From CAYVMN01 sp964452575 (GTDB lineage: Bacteria; Desulfobacterota; DSM-4660; Desulfatiglandales; Desulfatiglandaceae), in contig CAYVMN010000018.1 in assembly GCA_964452575.1 (NCBI GenBank), positions 1 through 32,672 of the forward strand: a stretch of 32,672 nucleotides of DNA, in the 5' to 3' direction. Of this stretch, positions 1 to 8,298 are shown in pieces (the stretch's first letter is position 1; the number at the start of each line of letters is the position of its first letter). Below the pieces are notes generated by a model. That model made no database searches and was not told the DNA's origin. It saw only the letters and a program-made list of their open reading frames with translations. The position numbers were made by a program, and so were the translations under genes.

Positions 1-168
1 TTGAAAGTTACGGCATATCCGGTAAGCAGTTTTCTCATTACCTTTGATATTCCAATCGAGGAAATCCTCGCGGTCCTCGCTATTTCTAAATATCCTTCGA
101 CGCTCAATCCCCCGGATCATGATGTGGTGCAGTACGCCTGGGGCATCTAATCGTGCTAATCTGGGCAT
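1..168 (-). pseudogene. REP-associated tyrosine transposase (RAYT) N-terminus with internal deletion, running off the window
   Basis: Reading the minus strand from an ATG at 168 gives the typical RAYT/Y1 transposase start (MPRLARLDAPG, HHIMIRGIERR, IFRNSEDREDFL). At about position 57-60 this frame stops resembling the family, and the +1 frame picks up a later conserved segment (SKVMRKLLTGYAVTF). The segment between, which normally carries the HUH-type metal-binding motif (MPNHFHLL in the family), is absent. The copy therefore has an internal deletion plus a frame change and cannot be active. The rest lies beyond the left edge. RAYTs are single-copy domesticated relatives of IS200/IS605 transposases that mobilise REP palindromes; a strong hairpin (226-251) lies just upstream of this one. 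Confidence 0.75.
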
Positions 169-439
169 GACCGCAACATTATTGCATCATTGAATATCTG
201 TCAAGTTAGTTAGTTTCTTATGGACGTCCCGAAACTCACTTCTTTCGGGACCTGTACTTGGTATATCCGGTGGCCAACTTCCTTGATTTCTTCCATTCCG
301 TTTCCCCTGTATTCAAATATCGATTACAAAACCCTTTGCATCTCAGTCCACGCCTGAACAGCACCGCTATTTACATCGGTTGAATTAGTCATGTTATGTG
401 ATCTCAAGGCCAGCCCTGATCTCTAGGATCTCACACGAT
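169..439. other. Intergenic region with one strong hairpin
   Basis: No convincing gene is visible between the RAYT remnant and the acyl-CoA dehydrogenase stop. The region is AT-rich around 180-215. Its main feature is a perfect 9-bp stem at 226-251: GTCCCGAAA, an 8-nt loop, then TTTCGGGAC. It may be a REP-like palindrome linked to the adjacent RAYT. No clear rho-independent terminator for the dehydrogenase was found. Confidence 0.4.
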
Positions 440-1582
440 CTATCCCCTCATCAATGCACCGCCGGCGACCATGCGGTTTATCTGGTTGGTTCCCTCATAG
501 ATCTGCATAAGTTTGGCATCGCGCATATATTTCTCCACGGCATATTCTTTGGTGTATCCATATCCGCCGTGGATCTGTACGGCATCAGTGGTAACGCGCA
601 TGACCACGTCCGTCGCGAAAAATTTCGCTTGGGCGGCTTCTCTGGTGTACCGTATTCCGTGATCAGCCATGGACGCAGCATACCAGGTTAGCGTTCGGGC
701 GGAATCCACGGCCACCGCCATATCCGCCAACATGAAATTCAAGGCCTGAAAAGCACCGATTGGCTTGCCGAATTGAACTCTTTGCTTGGCATAGCTCACG
801 GCAGCCTGAAAGGCAGCGCGGGAGAGTCCCACAGCGCAGGTTGCAATGTTTACACGGCCCTCGTCGAGGGTTTCCATGGCGATCTTAAAGCCTTCGCCTT
901 CCTTGCCCAGCCGGTTCTCCAGAGGAACCTTGACCTTATCAAGGTTGACCTCGGCCACGTTCAGAGCCCGTTGGCCCATCTTGTCCTCAACCTTTCCAAT
1001 GGAGAGACCCGCGGATTCGCGAGGGATGACAAATCCAGTGATGCCTCTTGTGCCCTTGGAGGGATCGAGGGTAGCGAAAACACTATAGAAATTTGCGTAA
1101 CTGGCGTTGGTGATGAAGCATTTCTGCCCGTTCAGCACATAATGATCGCCTTCCAGCTTAGCCATAGTCTTCACGCTTCCGGCGTCAGATCCTGCCTCCC
1201 TTTCGGTCAGACAGAAGGAGGCGGTCTTGCCGGTCTGGTTTAACGGCGTCAGGAATCGTTGCTTTTGCTCCTCAGTTCCTCCGATAAGAATGGGGCCACA
1301 GGCCAGGGAGTTGATCCCGATCATCCCGGCAATGGCCACACAGGCTGCAGTCAGCTCTTCCGTTATCAAAGCCGCATTAACCAGTCCCATCCCCTGCCCC
1401 GCGTACTCCTTAGGACAGGTGAGGTTCATCAGGTTTGCAGCATGGGCTTTTTTGATGATTTCCCCCGGAAAGTCCGGTTCCTTGTCGTACTGCAAGGCAA
1501 CAGGCGCAATCTCCTTCTGGGCAAAATCCCGGGCCAATTTCTGTAATGCCTTCTGCTCTTCGCTCAAGGTAAAGTCTATCAC
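440..1582 (-). CDS. Acyl-CoA dehydrogenase (FAD-dependent)
   Basis: FAD-dependent alpha,beta-dehydrogenation of an acyl-CoA thioester, passing electrons to ETF; cytoplasmic. About 380 residues, the family's normal length. The N-terminal helical domain begins IDFTLSEEQKALQ. The middle beta domain has CLTEREAGSDAGS and the FAD/substrate segment KCFITNASYA. The C-terminal helical domain has QRVQFGKPIGAFQ, IHGGYGYTKEY and the catalytic-base segment QIYEGTNQINR with its conserved Glu. The GTG at 1582 is preferred as start because a perfect AGGAGG sits 6 nt upstream; an in-frame TTG at 1600 would place that ribosome binding site inside the gene. It is isolated from neighbours and the substrate cannot be read from sequence; short-chain or branched-chain acyl-CoA is most likely. 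Confidence 0.95.
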   Translation of the reverse strand: MIDFTLSEEQKALQKLARDFAQKEIAPVALQYDKEPDFPGEIIKKAHAANLMNLTCPKEYAGQGMGLVNAALITEELTAACVAIAGMIGINSLACGPILIGGTEEQKQRFLTPLNQTGKTASFCLTEREAGSDAGSVKTMAKLEGDHYVLNGQKCFITNASYANFYSVFATLDPSKGTRGITGFVIPRESAGLSIGKVEDKMGQRALNVAEVNLDKVKVPLENRLGKEGEGFKIAMETLDEGRVNIATCAVGLSRAAFQAAVSYAKQRVQFGKPIGAFQALNFMLADMAVAVDSARTLTWYAASMADHGIRYTREAAQAKFFATDVVMRVTTDAVQIHGGYGYTKEYAVEKYMRDAKLMQIYEGTNQINRMVAGGALMRG

Positions 1583-1745
1583 TGGGGTCCTCCTTTTCAA
1601 TTATATAAAGATGTTAAGATGTTTGAAGCAATTTCGGTCCTCATCCATAGCAAAAGCCGCTTCGTCTTCCGATAGGAATATCGCTAAATTAAACTCTGAC
1701 AAATGTCAAGGAAAGACCAAAAAATAGCAAAACCGGCCATGGCCG

Positions 1746-1874
1746 TCAGGCTGGCCCTGCACAGATTGCGGAGGTGTTGGAATATGCCCCCATCTGCGGT
1801 TTTCTGGCGGGGCCGGTTATCTCTGCCCCTTCGATATCGGGAAGGAATATGAGATACTTTTCGAAATCTTTCAT
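1746..1874 (-). CDS. Possible small protein of 42 residues with strong ribosome binding site
   Basis: A minus-strand ATG at 1874 is preceded by a very good Shine-Dalgarno (TAGGAGG, 6 nt spacing) and opens a 42-codon frame beginning MKDFEKYLIFLPDIEG and ending at TGA 1746-1748. No family is recognised. The strong RBS and short length suggest either a genuine small protein or the 5' end of a larger gene cut off by rearrangement. It diverges from the 4Fe-4S protein gene that follows on the plus strand. Confidence 0.35.
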   Translation of the reverse strand: MKDFEKYLIFLPDIEGAEITGPARKPQMGAYSNTSAICAGPA

Positions 1875-1923
1875 GACAATCCTCCTAATTTATGGTTATA
1901 ATTCTTTGGCAGCGAATCAATAT

Positions 1924-2610
1924 ATGATGTTCGATATAAAAGACAAAAAATTGACGCCAAATTTAAAAAGTATTATTGATTCATCTTTACAAATACCATG
2001 CCGTGAAATTGGCACCGCAGCTATTGATAATCTTGATGAACGTGAGCGAAGGTTTTTCAAAATATTCATGCCCAGTGTTAAAACTGCAATAGTTGTAGGC
2101 CATCATGTAACGAAAAAATTAGAGTGGAGGTGGTATGCAACAAATGATGGGGGCGAGCGTTGCGAGGCCGATGATCATTCAGTGGATTTATGTCATAAAA
2201 TCAAAGAAAGGTTAGAGATGCAGGGATTTCCAACAATGATTGTTCCATATCCTCGGGAGAGTGGTCTTCAATTTCGTTTTGTTGCTCAATCAGCGGGATT
2301 AGGTAACATCGGGAAGAATGCTTTTTTATTACATCCTGAATGGGGTCCCTGGGTTCACCTTCGAGTTATTGCAACTGAGGCCTCCTTTGAAATATACCCT
2401 CAATCCATGAATTTAGTGTGCACTGAATGTGGGGAATGCGTGAAAGCTTGCCCGCCAAAGGCAATTACAGATGAATCATTTGCTGGGCTGACATGTCGAT
2501 CTTACAGAAGATCAAAAGGCGAGTAGATACCATTTGGGCCTAAACGAGAATTAAGATATTGTGAGATTTGTGCACAAGTTTGTCCCATTGGCAATGCGCC
2601 TAATGATTGA
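1924..2610 (+). pseudogene. Double-cluster 4Fe-4S protein (QueG-like fold) interrupted by an in-frame TAG
   Basis: Resembles the cluster-binding half of epoxyqueuosine reductase/reductive-dehalogenase-like proteins. Seen are AIVVGHHV, the conserved FVAQSAGLGNIGKNAFLLHP, and the first cluster motif CTECGECVKACPPKAI. An in-frame TAG at 2524-2526 (codon 201 from the ATG at 1924) stops translation. The same frame then continues with the second cluster motif CEICAQVCPIGN and ends at TGA 2608-2610. The stop therefore splits the two Fe-S motifs of one protein. Candidate starts are ATG 1924 or 1927; neither has a clear RBS, so the 5' end may also be damaged. Base composition is AT-rich compared with the flanking metabolic genes. 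Pyrrolysine readthrough is conceivable but untested; decay or sequence error is more likely. Confidence 0.65.
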
Positions 2611-2617
2611 AGAAAAA

Positions 2618-2920
2618 TTATCGAACATCAATGAAATAGGTGACCCCTTCCCAGATAAAGAACGCCGTTTTCTTAAAGTCATACCCTGGTCCTATTAAGA
2701 CATCTTTTGATGATTGCTCGTTGAAGTCTATTGGAACAAAAAAGACACGATTCGGCCTTTTGCCAACAATTTCGATCACCTTGTTCTGCTTGGCCTCCGT
2801 TGTGCACGCAAGGTCGAGCTCAAAGTAGCTTACTCTGGGAAATCTTCGTAAAACCGGCAGCAACGGCTATCAAAACCGGCCCCCAGATTGACCACCTGCA
2901 CTACGCCTTTGCTCGTCCAG
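2618..2920 (-). pseudogene. Leucine carboxyl methyltransferase family (PPM1/LCMT-like) SAM methyltransferase remnant
   Basis: On the minus strand, one frame near 2870-2910 reads VVQVVNLGAGFDSR, the SAM-binding motif I of the LCMT-like family. A shifted frame continues with FPRVSYFELDLACTTEAKQ, the acidic motif II, then VFFVPIDFNEQ and FFIWEGVTYFI, and ends at 2618. Only about 95 residues of an approximately 280-residue family remain, split by a frameshift near 2860 and lacking both ends. Recognition rests on motif order; function is lost. Confidence 0.6.
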
Positions 2921-3040
2921 AGCCAGCACCGATGGTGGGGCACTCAGGACAAGGAGCAGGAGTGCAAACAGTCCCGCTAATGTGCCGGCTAGGCCGATGG
3001 TATCTTTCATAGGTGTAAATATCACCCTGTTTTCTGCCAT
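2870..3040 (-). CDS. Hypothetical short membrane-anchor ORF (doubtful)
   Basis: A minus-strand ATG at 3040 opens a 56-codon frame with one strongly hydrophobic stretch (LAGLFALLLLVLSAPPSVLA), resembling a signal anchor. It overlaps the 5' part of the methyltransferase remnant in another frame and has no evident ribosome binding site. It may be chance coding potential in decayed sequence. Confidence 0.2.
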   Translation of the reverse strand: MAENRVIFTPMKDTIGLAGTLAGLFALLLLVLSAPPSVLALDEQRRSAGGQSGGRF

Positions 3041-3129
3041 GGCCAAAGGCAGGGAGTTCTTTCCAACTCTATGTACACCCATTCGCGCGTGACGAAGTAT
3101 CAACAAGACTTCAGACTCTCTTCCTTCGC

Positions 3130-4371
3130 CTATTCAGGACGTATCAGGCTGAAAACCTGGACCTTCTTCTTGACATTCTTGAATCTCTTCAGCCCTCGAT
3201 CATAAAGATGAATCTCATCCCTGATACGTATTGCTGTTTCAGGCCCCACAAGGATATCCCCGTCCTTGGCGGCAGAAGCTATCCTTGCAGCCAAGTTGGT
3301 TACAGGTCCCGTAGCGGTGAATGTCATTCGCGTCCCTGCATTGCCGTGAAATTGGGTCATACCTACGGAGGCAACACCAGAATTGATGCCCATGTTCACA
3401 TAGACCGGATTAAAACGCCCTCTTAGTTCATCGTTGATTTCAATTGTCCGCTCCCTTACCTCAAGGCCAGCCTTAGAGGCATTGATGGCGTTCTCTCTTT
3501 TCTTCCCCTGAAAGATGACCATTAGGCCATCCCCTGCTGTCTCGTTGATGTCTCCTTCATGGGCATAGATCATATCCAAAAAGCTTGAGAAGTATTTCTC
3601 AATGATGAAGTTGACCTTTTCCTGTGTCAGGCTTTCACTTATCTTCGTGTAGCCGGCTACGTCCAGAAAGAGGACAGAGACATCCATATCCCGTTTTTCA
3701 AGGGAAGGAGCCGAAGGGTCTTTCTCCACGATCCGCTGCACGGTCTCTGGCACAAATGGTCTAAGATGCGTCAAAATCTGATCCATGTTGAGCTTTTCCT
3801 GGGACATCTTCCAGTGATTACGGGTGTTGATGATAGCATTGGTCGCAAGATCGGCAAGGTCTTGTAAAAGGGCTATGTCCAGTTCAGTAAAGCTGTTTCC
3901 CTCCTTTCCAATGACATCTAATACCGCAAGAGGTTTCTCGCCATCATTAATGGGTAAGGCAATTTCACATATGGGCAGGGCATTACCGTGGATTTGTGTC
4001 TCTTGCCTGTCGCCCTCCGAAAACGAACATTTATAAGTCAGTGGTTGGTCTATTGCAGCCTGGATGGCCTCTCGACCTCGTTTACAGAGTTGACAGTTAA
4101 TACGGCTTCTATAGACCGCGCAATGAAGTGGACGAGTATAACGAAGAGCTTCTGGATCAAACATCAATAAACATGCCTCTCGTGCGTGGGGAATACTCTC
4201 TTTGACCTGATCCCGAATCATCTCCAGGATATAACCAATATCGAGTGAGGAGGTCACCTTTCTGGAGACTCGCAAGAGGTTTTCAAATCGTTCTTTATAC
4301 ATAGGCCTATTGACCTCTTTCATGAAATCCAAAAACTGAAATTCTAAGCTCCTTTCGACTCTGCTGTTCAA
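3130..4371 (-). CDS. GAF-domain class III adenylate/guanylate cyclase
   Basis: Two-domain signalling enzyme making a cyclic nucleotide from NTP. Residues about 30-185 form a GAF-type sensor with a cysteine-rich patch (Cys84, 93, 96, 115, 135, counted from the TTG at 4371). Residues about 225-410 form the cyclase homology domain. Metal-binding aspartates are visible in SVLFLDVAGYT (Asp237) and ETAGDGLM (Asp281), and the transition-state pair in TNLAARIAS (Asn359, Arg363). At the purine-specifying positions I read Glu277 and Thr352 rather than a classical Lys/Asp pair, so ATP or GTP preference is open. Start is uncertain: TTG 4371 overlaps the stop of the upstream ferredoxin-like pseudogene, and ATG 4323 is the alternative; neither has a strong RBS. 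No membrane segments are visible, so it is probably cytoplasmic. Confidence 0.88.
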   Translation of the reverse strand: MNSRVERSLEFQFLDFMKEVNRPMYKERFENLLRVSRKVTSSLDIGYILEMIRDQVKESIPHAREACLLMFDPEALRYTRPLHCAVYRSRINCQLCKRGREAIQAAIDQPLTYKCSFSEGDRQETQIHGNALPICEIALPINDGEKPLAVLDVIGKEGNSFTELDIALLQDLADLATNAIINTRNHWKMSQEKLNMDQILTHLRPFVPETVQRIVEKDPSAPSLEKRDMDVSVLFLDVAGYTKISESLTQEKVNFIIEKYFSSFLDMIYAHEGDINETAGDGLMVIFQGKKRENAINASKAGLEVRERTIEINDELRGRFNPVYVNMGINSGVASVGMTQFHGNAGTRMTFTATGPVTNLAARIASAAKDGDILVGPETAIRIRDEIHLYDRGLKRFKNVKKKVQVFSLIRPE

Positions 4372-4765
4372 GGCGAAGCTGTGCTAAGGCCAAGTGGGGT
4401 AAGGGATTTACCTCGTTTTTGAGCCATCATTTTTATCGCTTCCCCCCCTGTTTCCGGCGGCTTACGGCGCTCTTGTTCCGGCTTGATCTCCAGCCGAAGG
4501 GCCTCGCCGGAGCAAGTGGTCACGCAAAGACCGCTTCACCCATCTCGTGCAGTATTAAAGCCACTGCCCCTGGTTTACGACCTAGACGTTGAGCCACTTC
4601 TTCTGGCGTTTCAACTTTCATGCTCAGGGAGAGGAATATCTTGGCCTCCTCTTCTGTGAAAAGCCTTTCCACTATCTCAAACTCCACTCCAGACTTGGTG
4701 GACGGAAACCCACATGAGTACTGGTCTAATTGCTCAGGCAATCTCTTATAGACTTCACTTGGCAT
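4368..4765 (-). pseudogene. 4Fe-4S ferredoxin-type protein with large internal deletion
   Basis: ATG 4765 follows a good RBS (AGAGGAGAG). The first 81 codons resemble the N-terminal helical domain of large ferredoxin proteins (MPSEVYKRLPEQLDQY, FTEEEAKIFLSLSM, EEVAQRLGRKPGAV) and end prematurely at 4520. In another frame, starting near 4525, the C-terminal part of such a protein appears: GLCVTTCSGEALRLE followed by a basic Pro-rich tail, ending at TGA 4368-4370. The central region that should carry the cluster-binding cysteines is missing. The simplest reading is a deletion joining codon about 78 to the last cluster motif out of frame. It lies between the HpsN-like dehydrogenase (70 nt) and the cyclase, and was perhaps once the redox partner of the dehydrogenase. 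Confidence 0.6.
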
Positions 4766-4835
4766 GTGACTCTCCTCTAAACCTTCCTGAGATTCTCGTG
4801 CAAAGGTCTCCTGATTTACCACCTGGCAAGCGATC

Positions 4836-6107
4836 TTATTTCCCGTGCTTTTCCACACGGACCTTGCAGCTGATTCCGTGGGCAAGCATGTTCTCGTAGT
4901 TGCAGGCCCGCTCGCAGATGGCGGCTATCTTGGCAGAGGCCTCACGGGTGGCGTACTGATAGGTGACAACCTTCAGAAATTTGCCCACATACAGGCCGCC
5001 GGTATACCTGGCCGCCTCCATGGTGGGGAGGACATGGTTGGTCCCGATGGACTTATCTCCATAGGCCACGGTCGTCTCTTCACCCAGGAAGAGGGACCCG
5101 TAGTTGCGGAGATTGTCCAGGTAGTATCGCCAGTCTCTTGTCTGGACTTCCAGGTGCTCGGGCGCCCAGTTATCGCACACCTGAACAGCCTCTTCGGGGG
5201 AGTCGACCAGGATGACTTCTCCATTGTCCCGCCATGAGACCTCGGCCACTTCTCGCGTGGGAAGGGTCTTCAGCTGTTCTTCCACCTCGGCCATGGTCTT
5301 TTGAGCCACCTCCCTTGACAGCGAGACCAGGGCCTGCCGGGAATTCGGATCATGTTCGGCCTGCCCGAGGATGTCTGCTGCAGCAATGTGGGGATCTGCG
5401 GTATCATCGATCAGGACCATTATCTCTGTTGGTCCTGCCAGGAGATCAATCCCTACTTTGCCAAAGAGCTGTCGTTTGGCCTCTGCCACATAGACATTGC
5501 CTGCCCCGACAATCATGTCCACCGGTTCAAGGTCCTCCATACCATAGGCCATGGCTGCCAGGGCCTGCACCCCTCCCATGCAAAATATCTCGTCCGCCCC
5601 GGCAGCGGCCATGGAGTAGAGCGTGGCAGGGTGAATGCCCTCCCCCTTGGTGGGAGGTGTACAGGCAACTACCCGGCTGACGCCCGCCACCTTGGGGGTT
5701 ATGACGGTCATATGGGCCGAGGCGAGCATGGGGTAACGACCCCCAGGGATGTATGAACCGCTCGCCTCAACAGGAATGATCTTCTGTCCCAGGTGTATCC
5801 CCGGCAGGGTCTCTGTCTCGAAATCGACAATGACCTCCCGTTGCCTCTCTGCGAAATTCCGAATCTGTGCCTGGCAGAAGTCGATATCTTCCCGCTCTGA
5901 ACTGGAAAGGCTCTGGCGGGCCCTGTCGATGTCATCCTGTGAGACTCGGAAACTCGGCGGATCCCATTTGTCGAATTTTTTCGAATAAGAGCGGACCGCT
6001 GCCTCTCCTTCTCGCCGGACCCTCTCCAGGACTTCCCGGACGGTCTCGGAAACAGCTCGCAGGTCCTGCTCGGGTCTTTCTTTGGCCCTTTTCAGATAAG
6101 TTGCCAT
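4836..6107 (-). CDS. HisD-family dehydrogenase, HpsN-like (sulfopropanediol 3-dehydrogenase candidate)
   Basis: NAD-dependent oxidation of a primary alcohol to a carboxylate, as in histidinol dehydrogenase; 423 residues. ATG 6107 was chosen because GGAGGTGTGAT lies directly upstream. Features: substrate/NAD region PVEASGSYIPGGRYP; zinc-ligand segment ILGQAEHDPNS (Gln and His); catalytic NWAPEHLEV (Glu-His); a further zinc ligand in YGDKSIGTNHVLPT; and a C-terminal His in MLAHGIS. The segment AARYTGGLYVGKFLK matches what I recall of HpsN-type enzymes better than biosynthetic HisD. No other histidine genes are nearby, which argues against HisD proper. HpsN converts 2,3-dihydroxypropane-1-sulfonate to sulfolactate; the actual substrate here is inferred, not shown. 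Neighbours: a C-GCAxxG-C-C redox protein upstream and a broken ferredoxin gene downstream. Confidence 0.88.
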   Translation of the reverse strand: MATYLKRAKERPEQDLRAVSETVREVLERVRREGEAAVRSYSKKFDKWDPPSFRVSQDDIDRARQSLSSSEREDIDFCQAQIRNFAERQREVIVDFETETLPGIHLGQKIIPVEASGSYIPGGRYPMLASAHMTVITPKVAGVSRVVACTPPTKGEGIHPATLYSMAAAGADEIFCMGGVQALAAMAYGMEDLEPVDMIVGAGNVYVAEAKRQLFGKVGIDLLAGPTEIMVLIDDTADPHIAAADILGQAEHDPNSRQALVSLSREVAQKTMAEVEEQLKTLPTREVAEVSWRDNGEVILVDSPEEAVQVCDNWAPEHLEVQTRDWRYYLDNLRNYGSLFLGEETTVAYGDKSIGTNHVLPTMEAARYTGGLYVGKFLKVVTYQYATREASAKIAAICERACNYENMLAHGISCKVRVEKHGK

Positions 6108-6192
6108 ATCACACCTCCTTTGATTCCGAACATAGTTTGCTTTGCTCACAATTGTCCTTCGGACTCCCAACCTCTCGGGGGTCCCCCGCCCT

Positions 6193-6743
6193 CTATTCGA
6201 GACCCATTTTGCCGGTCATGCCCAAGTCCTCCAGATTGTCGAGGACGATCTCCGCGGCCCAACGGGCTGCCTTGGCAACCACCTCGGGACAGATATGGCT
6301 GTGTGCGCCTCGGTCGATAAATTCCTTAAACTGATCGGATTCAGCCAGCACGTAAGAGGTGCCACCCAATTTCACTTTTGGATCTCGAAGCAATTACATC
6401 CGTCATATTCGTCAAAGAACCGTTCTGCTAGCAGTTGACAATACTTATAGGCCTTGAATCGGCGACCCTCTTTGTCCCCAAATGACCCATCCGGTTCCCT
6501 TCGCCTGCCGCAAAGCTGGCTTATAAACATCGATCCACCGGTCAGTCCGCCACAGCACGTCTCTGCGGTAAGGCCTATGCCACCCCCAAGGCCGCTGGCG
6601 GACTGAAATACACCGTCGTCTCTCATCGAGAAGACATCTTGCAGGGCAACCAGCGCGGATTGACAACAACCGTGGTAATCCCTTTCATAGGCATATGCCT
6701 TTTCCTCAACTTGGTGAAGAATTTCATCCCGTTTGGCAACCAT
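6193..6743 (-). pseudogene. C-GCAxxG-C-C family redox protein with a -1 frameshift
   Basis: The first 123 codons from ATG 6743 show HGCCQSALVALQD, GGGIGLTAETCCGGLTGG and a conserved terminal cysteine pair in DGCNCFEIQK, then hit a TGA at about 6372. The next frame continues immediately with VKLGGTSYVL, then SHICPEVVAKAARWAAEIV, the usual C-terminal part of this family, ending near 6193. Inserting a single G at about 6393 would restore one open frame of roughly 183 residues. The family carries redox or metal-binding cysteines and often neighbours anaerobic metabolic genes. A recent mutation or a sequence error are both plausible because both halves are otherwise intact. It sits 85 nt upstream of the HpsN-like gene on the same strand, probably in the same operon. 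Confidence 0.75.
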
Positions 6744-6903
6744 AGTGACTTCTTTCTGATCTGATCATTTTTCCCTCACTCTGGGTTCTGTTCCCTAGAC
6801 TATTCAACAGGCAAGAATCTAGCATTCCCCATTGGCACAGGTCAATAGATGCAGTGCCCCCATGACCTGTTCCGTTGTCTGCGAATCCCTGTTTGAAAGT
6901 CCC

Positions 6904-8298
6904 TCATGCCCGTTCCATGGCCCTTCGGCAACGGGCCAGGATGGAAAGGATCTCGAAGGGCTCCTCGATCATTGGGAATGTAGGTACCTTTCTAGGTTCC
7001 AGGAATGCCTTTGCTGCCTCCATGTGCTCCCTGTCCCCACTGAATGTAACATAGATCGGTTTTTCGGGGTATTTCCGTGCCAGGTCCACGATAAAGTCCA
7101 AAGAGGGGACGCCCGTATCGGTAGTAAGCAAAAGGATAGGCACAACGGCATCAATATTGGGGTCCTTCAGGACGGCCTCCATCCCTTCCCTGTAGCCGAA
7201 CTCCACTCCGTGCACAGTGGCTGAGGCCCAGATATCCACAGGATTTCTCATCCGAATGTAAGGCGGACTGATCTCCTGCAAACGTTGCTGCGTTTTCTCT
7301 TCGACAGTGGGGACCTCCAGCCCCAAAAGGTCCCGGCACAGATCGGTCAGGACCACAAGCATAGCGCCGGATGGCGCCATGAAACTGACGCGGTTTCCCC
7401 TTGGAAGGGGCATAAAGGACATGGCCTTTGCGGCCAGGAAGAGGTGAGAATACTTGCCTACACTGACAATGCCCGACTGGGTCAAGGCGCCCTGGATGAG
7501 CCGGTTGTCCGATGCCAGGGCAGCAGTGTGGGCCACTGCAGCCCGAGCCCCCTCAGCAGTTCTCCCGCCTTTCAAGAAGATGACCGGTTTTCTTCGCGTC
7601 ACCCGGCGGGCTGTTTCTAGAAATCGCCTCGGCCTCTTGAAACTCTCCAGATAGACGCAAATCGCCTTGGTCTCCGGGTCCTCTCCGAGGTATTCAAGGA
7701 TATCGCTCTCATCAAGGTCGGCCTTGTTGCCCAGCCCCACTACCCTGGCCACGCCGAAGTTCTCGGCCGTGATGATGTAGCGCATTGTGTGGGTGGCGAA
7801 ATTCCCCGTTTGAGCGAGGAAAGAAATTTCACCCCTGGGGATCTTTCCCAGAGGAAAGAAACTGGAAGTAAAACAGTGGGGTGTTGATGTGTGGCCAGAG
7901 GTATTGGGACCAATGACCCTAACGCCTGTCTCGGCGATTGCCCTGAGAAGCTCCTCTTGCAGGGCCGCCCCCATTTCATCGACCTCTGAAAACCCTCCAG
8001 CGGCAAGGACGACGGCCCCTATCCCTTTTGCCGCACATTCCCTGATGGCCTGGGGGTTTGCCCTGGCCGGAAGGATGACAACGGCGAGGTCGATCCCATC
8101 GGGCAGCTCCTGTATGGAGCTATAAACCTTCATCCCAAAGATCTCCCCACCCTTTGGATTGACGAGGTAGAGTTTTCCAGAATAACCATTGGCCAGGATA
8201 TTCCGAAGCACGTCATTACCGGGTTTATGTGGGGTTCCGGAGGCCCCGATCACGGCAACGCTCCTTGGCTCGAAAAATCTACGCAGATGATCGCCCAT
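6904..8298 (-). CDS. NDP-forming acyl-CoA synthetase, CoA-binding/ligase (alpha-type) subunit
   Basis: 464 residues matching the alpha part of ADP-forming acetyl-CoA synthetase (ACD/AcdA-like), which interconverts acyl-CoA + ADP + Pi with acid + CoA + ATP. The N-terminal CoA-binding Rossmann domain is clear (FEPRSVAVIGASGTPHKPGN, KLYLVNPKGG). The succinyl-CoA-synthetase-like domain follows (ISFLAQTGNFATH), with the phosphorylatable His segment AAVAHTAALASDN. The ATP-grasp beta domain is not present in the protein or nearby, so it would need a partner encoded elsewhere, or it may be a stand-alone CoA-binding paralogue. Start ATG 8298 has GGAG 6-7 nt upstream. It is the first gene of the leftward cluster and is divergent from the BKACE operon. 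Confidence 0.9.
   Translation of the reverse strand: MGDHLRRFFEPRSVAVIGASGTPHKPGNDVLRNILANGYSGKLYLVNPKGGEIFGMKVYSSIQELPDGIDLAVVILPARANPQAIRECAAKGIGAVVLAAGGFSEVDEMGAALQEELLRAIAETGVRVIGPNTSGHTSTPHCFTSSFFPLGKIPRGEISFLAQTGNFATHTMRYIITAENFGVARVVGLGNKADLDESDILEYLGEDPETKAICVYLESFKRPRRFLETARRVTRRKPVIFLKGGRTAEGARAAVAHTAALASDNRLIQGALTQSGIVSVGKYSHLFLAAKAMSFMPLPRGNRVSFMAPSGAMLVVLTDLCRDLLGLEVPTVEEKTQQRLQEISPPYIRMRNPVDIWASATVHGVEFGYREGMEAVLKDPNIDAVVPILLLTTDTGVPSLDFIVDLARKYPEKPIYVTFSGDREHMEAAKAFLEPRKVPTFPMIEEPFEILSILARCRRAMERA

Noticed and set aside
391..440. Possible terminator hairpin after the acyl-CoA dehydrogenase
   Set aside because: Only five outer base pairs (TGTGA/TCACA) match and there is no T-run.
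1227..1727. Long plus-strand frames opposite the acyl-CoA dehydrogenase
   Set aside because: They are antisense shadows of a gene with clear family motifs on the minus strand.
1774..1923. Extension of the 4Fe-4S protein upstream to position 1774
   Set aside because: The extra residues have no similarity to the family and overlap a well-initiated minus-strand small ORF.
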